From Bacteroidota bacterium (GTDB lineage: Bacteria; Bacteroidota; Bacteroidia; Chitinophagales; Chitinophagaceae), in contig JAPLEH010000041.1 of the NCBI GenBank assembly GCA_026391455.1, positions 1-39,727 on the forward strand: DNA of 39,727 nucleotides, given 5' to 3'. Under the pieces are notes generated by a model that did no database searches, was not told where the DNA came from, and worked only from the letters and a program-made list of their open reading frames with translations. The position numbers and the translations under genes were made by a program. Shown here piece by piece: positions 34,039 through 39,727 of this stretch; the first letter of the stretch is position 1; each line of letters starts with the position of its first letter.

Positions 34039-34523
34039 TTCGAATTTATAATACGGTTACGAAAAAAACAAATCCAGTATTAAAATTTAGCATATTGATT
34101 TGAAATTAGCCGTTTTTCAGGTGAGAAGAGTTTCTTTTAGAATTTAAATTTATCTTGTCTAACTTATAAATTAAGTAAATACTATTACTCTGATTTCTTT
34201 TTTTAACACATCCAAGTAATTTTACTTATTTTCTAAACGCAATATTCATAAAAATTCACAACTCACTTACAATCTCATGGTTGTCAAAGCTTACTTTTGT
34301 AAATGTTTTTTAGTAATAGCATGAAATTAACTGGCCAAATGTACAATAGAGTTTTATTCTCATTTTCCATTTTAACTACTCGATATTCTCCTTCATTACC
34401 CTTAAACATTATTTGAAAACTATAGGCTTTAAAAAATACTGATAATTAGTTTAAATTATAGGCAAAAATTTTTCTGAATTAAAAAAACTCTTCTTTTTAG
34501 TATTATTTAGAACTCACTAAATT
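34039..34523. other. AT-rich intergenic region, about 485 bp, no gene seen
   Basis: Strongly AT-rich with frequent stops in all frames. A plus-strand TACTTTTG (about 34290-34297) fits the -7 consensus but is over 200 bp from the next start. No hairpin terminator, tandem array or recognisable RNA gene was found. Confidence 0.5.
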
Positions 34524-34889
34524 ATGACCATTCTTCAAAAATTGAAGCGCCTGCGGGAAATAAAAGGACTATCTCAACAGCAGGTTGCTGATGCTTTGTT
34601 CACTACGCAATCTACTTTAAGTAATATTGAGAATGGCAAAACCCGTTTGGATGTAGCCTTCTTTTTGAAATTGGCGGAGTTCTACAATGTAGAACTCCGT
34701 GAATTACTTTTGGAGTACAACCCTGTGATGAAAAACAATGTAGAAAATAATTCCCGGGTTGCGAGCCAGGCTGATATACTAAATGCGGCTAACCTGGAAT
34801 TGGTGCAGGCATTAAAAGATCAGTTATCTAAAAAGGATAAACAGATTGAGCAACTATTATCCTTCATACAGCAACAATCGACATCATAA
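34524..34889 (+). CDS. Xre-family helix-turn-helix regulator with C-terminal coiled coil
   Basis: 121 aa. Residues about 6-60 form a Cro/CI-type HTH: LKRLREIKGLSQQQVADAL, TTQSTLSNIENGKTRLDV, LKLAEFYNVELRELL. A linker leads to a C-terminal coiled coil (about 88-116, LVQALKDQLSKKDKQIEQLL), probably for dimerisation. It is monocistronic and overlaps the convergent hydrolase gene by 6 bp at the stop codons. It sits at the end of the AT-rich stretch that holds the GLPGLI genes and may regulate them or itself; no operator was identified. Confidence 0.85.
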   Translation: MTILQKLKRLREIKGLSQQQVADALFTTQSTLSNIENGKTRLDVAFFLKLAEFYNVELRELLLEYNPVMKNNVENNSRVASQADILNAANLELVQALKDQLSKKDKQIEQLLSFIQQQSTS

Positions 34890-35627
34890 CCCAAAACTCC
34901 ACACCGGATTCTTCACATCATGATAAAATAAAAAAGTCCATTTTTCTTTTTCGCCCTGCTCCCACCATTGCTGGCGGAGTTCCATAGCCTTTTTTCCATC
35001 ATAATCATATTTCGCTGCAAAGCGGTGCTTCATCTGTTGCAGTTGCGGTGCATCATCGGCCCCAAAGAAAATCGTTTGCCCTTCTTCGCGTATCCAGTAT
35101 ACCTGGTGATAGGGAGAGTGCGCCCCGGTGATCTGGTATTGAATATATTCATCAATAAAGCCGTCGCCATGCAGTAAATGCACCTGCTCATTGTTGCGCA
35201 AGCATTCCAGCTCTTCGGTGATAAAGGAAGGGAACCCCTTGCTGAAAGCAAAAGCCAGTTCCTGCTGCTGTACATAATACGTGGCATTGGGAAAGGATAA
35301 CCGTGCTCCCAGCCCATCCCGCTCCACACCGGCTGCCCCGGCATGATCTTTATGCAGGTGTGATAGCAATACTTTGGTTACCTCTGAAGGATTGATGCCA
35401 TTCTCCATCAGGTTATGATGCAGTTGCAGGGTGCCGTGCTTTTCAAAGCCCAGCCCGGTATCGAGCAGCAGAATATCTTTGGAGGTAATGATCACAAACG
35501 GCTGAATTTCTACGAGCAAACTGCCGGCGGGCCGGTCTTTCAGGTTGTCTGCCGTTTCATCAAAAGGTACGAAACGCTTGGTCTGGTCGATGGTAAATGT
35601 GCCTTCGGAAAGGGGAATGATTTTCAT
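34884..35627 (-). CDS. MBL-fold metallohydrolase
   Basis: 247 aa from the ATG at 35627; the frame is open 33 bp further, but MKIIPLSEGTF is a family-like start. Zinc ligands are visible: HLHKDHAG (HxHxDH), a later histidine in TGAHSPYHQVYW, the Asp in FFGADDAP and a final histidine in FYHDVKNP. It is cytoplasmic (no signal) and resembles the quorum-quenching lactonase/AttM-like MBL group, but the substrate cannot be assigned. Neighbours give no functional clue. Confidence 0.85.
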   Translation of the reverse strand: MKIIPLSEGTFTIDQTKRFVPFDETADNLKDRPAGSLLVEIQPFVIITSKDILLLDTGLGFEKHGTLQLHHNLMENGINPSEVTKVLLSHLHKDHAGAAGVERDGLGARLSFPNATYYVQQQELAFAFSKGFPSFITEELECLRNNEQVHLLHGDGFIDEYIQYQITGAHSPYHQVYWIREEGQTIFFGADDAPQLQQMKHRFAAKYDYDGKKAMELRQQWWEQGEKEKWTFLFYHDVKNPVWSFGL

Positions 35628-35689
35628 TGCGGTCAAAATTACAGAGAAACAAATTCCCACCCGTTTTCAATAAAAAAGAACACCATACC

Positions 35690-35775
35690 TGGAATTTGGA
35701 ATTCTGTATTTCTTTGGAATGTGTCTTTTGGAATTTTGTATTGTGTATTTTTCTGGAATTTGTCTTTTGGAATTT
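35690..35775. repeat. Degenerate direct repeat of TTTTGGAATTT units
   Basis: Variants of TTTGGAATT with TGTATT or TGTCTT spacers recur about five times between the rodA stop and the MBL gene. The tract can be read as two imperfect units of about 42-48 bp. It has no coding potential and may be a copy of a dispersed intergenic repeat. Confidence 0.45.
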
Positions 35776-35782
35776 AACAACA

Positions 35783-37123
35783 CTATCTCAATACCATCTG
35801 CCGGTCGGCATCCAGTTTTATTAATATAAAAAGCATGATGGTAAAAGTGAGCAGGGACGTGCCTCCATAACTTACAAAAGGAAGCGGTATACCAATTACA
35901 GGGGCCAGTCCCACCGTCATGGCCACATTGATGGCGATATGGAAAAAGAAGACCGCCGCCACCCCATACGCATAGCAACGGCTGAAGGTGCTTCGTTGCC
36001 TTTCGGCCACGGTTACAATCCGGAAAAGCAATAAGAGATACAGTCCAAGCAATACCATGCTTCCGGTAAAACCAAATCCTTCGCCTACCGTACAGAAAAT
36101 AAAATCGGTACGTTGCTCGGGTACAAAATCATAACGGGTTTGTGTGGCTTTCAGTAATCCTTTTCCGAATACTCCCCCACTGCCAATGGCGATCTTAGAC
36201 TGACGTACATTATAACTACTCCCGCTTTCTTTTTTCTTTTTGGTATCCTCCCGGCTTTCTCCCGCTGCTTTTTCTTCATAAGGATTGTCTTTACCAAAGA
36301 GGTCGTAGATGCGCTCTACCTGGTGGTTTTGCAAAATATGCTGAAAGGTATAAGGTACAGCAAATCGCTGTATGCCCACACAGACTATCAGCAGGAACAG
36401 GATACTGTACAGGATATTTCTCCGCCTGCGGATCTGGCGCCGGAATATATAAATAAAGATCCCGGCAATGGCCATCAGTATCGCTGCCAGTATATTGGGT
36501 TCGATCACGATGGAAGCCACCATCAACGCAGCTACCGCAAACCCGATGAGCAGGATGATGGAAGGAAGTCCTTCCCGAAACATCACAATGAAAAAGGAGA
36601 AATACACCAGGGCCAGTCCCGTTTCACTTTGTAAAATCGTAACGGCCGCCGGGAACAAGGCAATAGCCGTAGCCATGAACTGCGACTTGGTTCGTGTAAA
36701 ATCCGTATCGGGCCTCGACAGGTATTTGGCCAGTGCCAGGGCTACAAATATTTTACAGAATTCGGCAGGTTGAAAATTGAATGCCCCCAGTTTGATTATA
36801 GATTTTGTACCCTTGATATCGGAGTGAAAAGGGAATACCAACAGCAAGGCAAAAATGCCTACTGCATAACCCAGGTTGGCGGTGGCAGAAAAGAATTTAC
36901 TATCGGTCAGTAATATGAACAATGCCAGTACCGAACCGATACAGAAGAAAAAGAATTGCTTACTATAATCGGTTTTGAACTTCAGAAAACTTTGCAGAAT
37001 AGGATCGCCTTCTTTATACGTTACCGCAAAAATGGCGGTAAGTCCGATGGCCACGAGCAATAGGTAGATCCATACAAGGCTCCAGTCTATTCCTTTTGAT
37101 ATGGTAGGGTTACGCTGATTCAT
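35783..37123 (-). CDS. rodA: Rod shape-determining peptidoglycan glycosyltransferase RodA (SEDS family)
   Basis: 446 aa with about ten membrane helices. SEDS features include NFQPAEFCKIFVALALAKYL, ILQSETGLALVYFSFF, SKIAIGSGGVFGKGLLKATQTRYDFVPEQRTDFIFCTVGEGFG and the C-terminal GIPLPFVSYGGTSLL. The protein is longer than the E. coli enzyme, mainly because of a charged insertion before the QSKIAIGSG loop (DNPYEEKAAGESREDTKKKK). RodA polymerises glycan strands for cell elongation together with PBP2, whose gene ends 3 bp upstream. Gene order mreD-mrdA-rodA is the standard elongasome operon. Confidence 0.95.
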   Translation of the reverse strand: MNQRNPTISKGIDWSLVWIYLLLVAIGLTAIFAVTYKEGDPILQSFLKFKTDYSKQFFFFCIGSVLALFILLTDSKFFSATANLGYAVGIFALLLVFPFHSDIKGTKSIIKLGAFNFQPAEFCKIFVALALAKYLSRPDTDFTRTKSQFMATAIALFPAAVTILQSETGLALVYFSFFIVMFREGLPSIILLIGFAVAALMVASIVIEPNILAAILMAIAGIFIYIFRRQIRRRRNILYSILFLLIVCVGIQRFAVPYTFQHILQNHQVERIYDLFGKDNPYEEKAAGESREDTKKKKESGSSYNVRQSKIAIGSGGVFGKGLLKATQTRYDFVPEQRTDFIFCTVGEGFGFTGSMVLLGLYLLLLFRIVTVAERQRSTFSRCYAYGVAAVFFFHIAINVAMTVGLAPVIGIPLPFVSYGGTSLLTFTIMLFILIKLDADRQMVLR

Positions 37124-37126
37124 TTT

Positions 37127-39256
37127 TTAATTCTCCTGCCTCCTTGCCGTATCCCTGTCAGCGGGAGCCGGGTTCTTTTGTTTGTCTGGTGCAATCATAT
37201 CTGTTTGTACTGGCCTGGGGTTGGGTGTATCCTTGCCGGGTTTATTATCTTTTTTCTTAACGTCCTTTACCTCCGACTCCGATGGGTTATCATCCGACTG
37301 CAAGGTGTCTTTAATATTTTTCAATTCTCCTCTCAGGCCGGCCTCTTCTGCTTTGGCCCGCGCAATCGAATCCTTCACACGCATTTTATCCAGCATCATC
37401 TTCGGTATCAGATTGGTGTTGGACATCCGTTCCACCAGCGCTTTGCGTTTGGCAGAAATGGTATCGTTCAGGTATTTCTCAATCATCAATGTTACGATAG
37501 GAGCTGCATAGGTACCTCCAAACCGTCCGGAGTTTTCCACCACACACATGATGGCGATCTTTGGATTATCACGTGGTGCAAAAGCTGCAAAGAAGGAGTG
37601 GTTGGGTTGTTTCACCCCACGATAATAGTTTTCCACGGTTCCTGTTTTACCGCAAATGGTGATCCCTTCCACTTTGGATCCACGGCCCGTACCGGTTTCC
37701 ATTACACCCTGCATACCGTCATGCACTGCTTCAAATATACTATCGGCCAGTTCTATCGGCACTACCCGTTGCTTGTATTTATCCAGCAATCCGAATTTAT
37801 CGCCTCCCCCAATCGAGTCCACCACATGGGGTATATAATACCATCCCTTGTTCGCGATATAGGCCATTTCATTAGCTACTTGTATGGGTGTGGCCGTTAC
37901 CTCTCCCTGTCCGATACTCACGGAACGGAAGGTGCAGAATCCCCAATGCCCTGCCCCATATTGTTTATTGAAAAACTCGGGCGTGGGAATCATCCCTTTT
38001 TGTTCCGTGGGCACATCTACTCCAAGCCGGTGCCCCAATCCGAAAGCGGCCATATACTTGTTCCAGTTGCGCAGGCTGCTGTCCACATTAGGATACTTGG
38101 GGTTATTGATCACCCGCATCATTACATTGGCAAAATAGGTATTGCAGGAATGGGTGATACCGGTAGACAAATGATAGGTACCGGGGTCGAGGCATCCCAT
38201 CGGCTTCCCGCCACCGCAACCATAGAATGCACCTCCGCAACTGAAATTGGTTTGTGTATTAATCACGCCTTCGGCAAGACCAACCAGTGCCTGCAAGGTT
38301 TTAAAGGTGGAGCCGGGTGCATAACTGGCATTCACGGCACGGTTCAACAAAGGCAGGCGGGGATCTGTGTAGAGTTCGGAAAAATGTTTTCGCCGTTCAC
38401 TGCCGGTCAGCAGGCCGGGGTTGTAGGTGGGGCTACTCACCATAGAAATGATGCCACCTGTTTTTGGATCAATGGCCACAATGGAACCCACTTTATTCTG
38501 CATCAGCATTTCACCAAATTGCTGCAGGTCGATATCCAGACTGGTGTAGAGATTACTGCCGGCCACGGCTTCTTTGTCCAAAGCCCCATTTTCATAAGAC
38601 CCCTGTATGCGGTTCAACTGGTCCTTGATAAGCACCTGCACACCGCGCTCTCCCATCAATGCTTTTTCATAACTGGATTCAAGTCCGGTCATACCTGCAT
38701 AGTCGCCGCTCTGGTACCCTTCTTCGGAATGTTTTTTCAGGTAGTTGGAATCCACTTCCCCGATGTAGCCGAAAATATTAGCGCCGGCATTGTAGGGATA
38801 GGAGCGGATAGGTCGTTCCTGAATAAAAAAACCATTTTGAAAGCGCCACATGTTTTCGAGCAGTCGGGCATATTTCTGGGGAGAAAGGGATGCTTCAAAA
38901 ATGGAGGGCCTGAATGACTTATTCTTGATGATAGCTGTAACGATCCGTTTGTGATACTCCGCGGTATCAATCTCCATCAGGCGACAAAAGAAAGCGGTAT
39001 CAATTCCTTTTGCCTGGGAAGGAGTTACCATCAGGTCGTAGGTAAGCGTATTATTCAGAATGGCTTTATTATCCCGATCAAATACAAGCCCTCTCGGGGG
39101 GTACACCGTCTTCCGGAGTATGGCATTGTCTTCTGCTTCCATCCGGTACTTGCGGGAAAAAATCTGGAGATAAAAAAGTTGCCCGATGATGACCAGAAAA
39201 GTCACCAGGAATATAAGGCGGATTACACGGCTTCTCGATTGATTGAATACAGACAT
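37127..39256 (-). CDS. mrdA: Penicillin-binding protein 2 (elongation-specific transpeptidase)
   Basis: 709 aa. There is one N-terminal membrane helix (VIRLIFLVTFLVIIGQLFYLQIF, 11-33) and a pedestal domain (about 35-230, with YPPRGLVFDR and GYIGEV). The transpeptidase has all three active-site motifs: Ser316-Thr-Phe-Lys319, Ser370-Cys-Asn372 and Lys537-Thr-Gly539. A C-terminal tail of about 70 residues (from about 640) rich in Lys, Asp and Pro extends beyond the catalytic domain. It cross-links peptidoglycan in the periplasm and works with RodA, encoded next. A long plus-strand open frame across this gene is only its antisense shadow. Confidence 0.95.
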   Translation of the reverse strand: MSVFNQSRSRVIRLIFLVTFLVIIGQLFYLQIFSRKYRMEAEDNAILRKTVYPPRGLVFDRDNKAILNNTLTYDLMVTPSQAKGIDTAFFCRLMEIDTAEYHKRIVTAIIKNKSFRPSIFEASLSPQKYARLLENMWRFQNGFFIQERPIRSYPYNAGANIFGYIGEVDSNYLKKHSEEGYQSGDYAGMTGLESSYEKALMGERGVQVLIKDQLNRIQGSYENGALDKEAVAGSNLYTSLDIDLQQFGEMLMQNKVGSIVAIDPKTGGIISMVSSPTYNPGLLTGSERRKHFSELYTDPRLPLLNRAVNASYAPGSTFKTLQALVGLAEGVINTQTNFSCGGAFYGCGGGKPMGCLDPGTYHLSTGITHSCNTYFANVMMRVINNPKYPNVDSSLRNWNKYMAAFGLGHRLGVDVPTEQKGMIPTPEFFNKQYGAGHWGFCTFRSVSIGQGEVTATPIQVANEMAYIANKGWYYIPHVVDSIGGGDKFGLLDKYKQRVVPIELADSIFEAVHDGMQGVMETGTGRGSKVEGITICGKTGTVENYYRGVKQPNHSFFAAFAPRDNPKIAIMCVVENSGRFGGTYAAPIVTLMIEKYLNDTISAKRKALVERMSNTNLIPKMMLDKMRVKDSIARAKAEEAGLRGELKNIKDTLQSDDNPSESEVKDVKKKDNKPGKDTPNPRPVQTDMIAPDKQKNPAPADRDTARRQEN

Positions 39257-39345
39257 ATATCAGGCAGTACCAGGTGAGCGTTGTGAAGAAAAGTATTGAG
39301 GAAAAAAAGTGTAAATGCAATGTACGAATTCGTGCATGCGGTTTC

Positions 39346-39353
39346 CAAATCTA
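39346..39353 (-). promoter_or_regulatory. Candidate -7 element upstream of mrdA
   Basis: The minus strand reads TAGATTTG, an exact match to TAnnTTTG, in the 191-bp gap between mreD and mrdA, 90 bp before the mrdA start. No TTG is at optimal distance, so it is a weak candidate for an internal promoter of mrdA-rodA. Confidence 0.35.
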
Positions 39354-39447
39354 TTTTAGATTTCAACAAAAAAAAATGCAACCGGCAACATGTCATTACC
39401 AACGTATAAAAATGCTCATCTTCTGGTAAACTGCACAAGAAAAAAAA

Positions 39448-39727
39448 CTATGCTGTATTCGTACGGAATTTCAACTTGCGTGGAAAGAGCAGTTCCGCCG
39501 TGAAGATTAGTAACAGACTGATGCCGGTAGTAGAGACTACTTTGATAATGAAGTTCAGAAAATTACCCACGTCGAGCCATTCCAGAAATACCATATAGGT
39601 ATGATGGAGCAGGGTGAGCACGAGTACATATACCGCATAGGGAGTCCATTGCATGGCTTTGGGTGAGGGCTCGCGGTAGCTGAATTCTGAAAGGTCTTTG
39701 GGAGTAAGCAGGTTGATGAGAAAGGGG
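39448..39727 (-). CDS. mreD: Rod shape-determining protein MreD, partial (C-terminal part)
   Basis: The last 92 residues are present; the 5' end lies beyond the window. The visible part has PFLINLLTPKDLSEFSYREP, then two hydrophobic helices (YAVYVLVLTLLHHTYMVFLEW and a second around STTGISLLLIFTAELLF) and a short basic end. Membrane character and position upstream of mrdA and rodA fit MreD, the inner-membrane part of the elongasome. On sequence alone a small membrane protein like this would be weakly assigned; the gene order makes it likely. Confidence 0.8.
   Translation of the reverse strand, partial: PFLINLLTPKDLSEFSYREPSPKAMQWTPYAVYVLVLTLLHHTYMVFLEWLDVGNFLNFIIKVVSTTGISLLLIFTAELLFPRKLKFRTNTA

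Noticed and set aside
34039-34523. Further 11-bp arrays or a hidden small gene in the AT-rich gap
   Set aside because: TTA triplets occur at spacings of 6, 7 and 14 bp, not 11, and no frame has a start with a plausible protein.
34884-34889. Six-base tail-to-tail overlap of the Xre regulator and MBL genes as a regulatory device
   Set aside because: Short convergent overlaps are common; no terminator hairpin or complementarity beyond the overlap was seen.
37178-38917. Long plus-strand open frame (579 codons) opposite mrdA
   Set aside because: It lies wholly antisense to PBP2, which has all catalytic motifs; its translation is rich in His, Cys and Ile without domain features.

Overview
The window looks like a chromosomal segment from a Bacteroidota bacterium, most likely of the family Chitinophagaceae. 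The reasons are a SusC/SusD pair, several TonB-dependent receptors with carboxypeptidase-like N-terminal domains, a type IX secretion sorting tail, a GLPGLI-family protein, promoters built on TAnnTTTG rather than TATAAT, and no obvious Shine-Dalgarno sequences. No tRNA, rRNA, CRISPR array, insertion sequence or phage gene was seen. The assignment rests on recognised families and composition, not on a database search.

Left part (1-13200): a minus-strand operon reads SusC, SusD, [terminator], an NPP/PhnA-like phosphodiesterase, a YncE-propeller/phosphoesterase fusion, a second TonB receptor, and a PhnZ-like mixed-valent di-iron HD oxygenase cut by the window edge. PhnZ-type enzymes cleave C-P bonds, so I read this as a phosphonate or phosphonate-ester scavenging locus with its own outer-membrane uptake. 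Divergent from it is a two-gene operon of a PlcP-like metallophosphoesterase and a GT-B glycosyltransferase. Elsewhere this kind of pair replaces phospholipids by glycolipids when phosphate is scarce.

Middle (13200-25700): a large T9SS-exported protein with Calx-beta and choice-of-anchor I (MSP130-like) domains, a TonB receptor plus beta-helix lipoprotein operon, an OprO/OprP-type porin, and a divergent DUF47 (PhoU-like)-PiT phosphate transporter operon. Four intergenic regions here (11014-11068, 17470-17502, 22121-22197, 23568-23622) carry arrays of 11-bp units of the type TGTTACCGGNA. In three of them the array lies at exactly the same distance from a CAnnTTTG promoter element. This is the architecture of a PhoB-type operator, so 1-25660 reads as a phosphate-starvation island with a candidate, apparently lineage-specific Pho box. 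This is the most interesting signal in the window.

Right part (25700-39727): galE, a solitary transketolase C-terminal half, an ECF sigma factor with a membrane anti-sigma candidate built of 46-residue repeats and a small Spy-like periplasmic protein, then a visibly AT-rich stretch (about 29940-34520) with an outer-membrane barrel protein, a GLPGLI protein and a small cysteine-containing exported protein. After a Xre-type regulator and an MBL-fold hydrolase comes the cell-shape cluster mreD-mrdA-rodA on the minus strand, with mreD running off the right edge.
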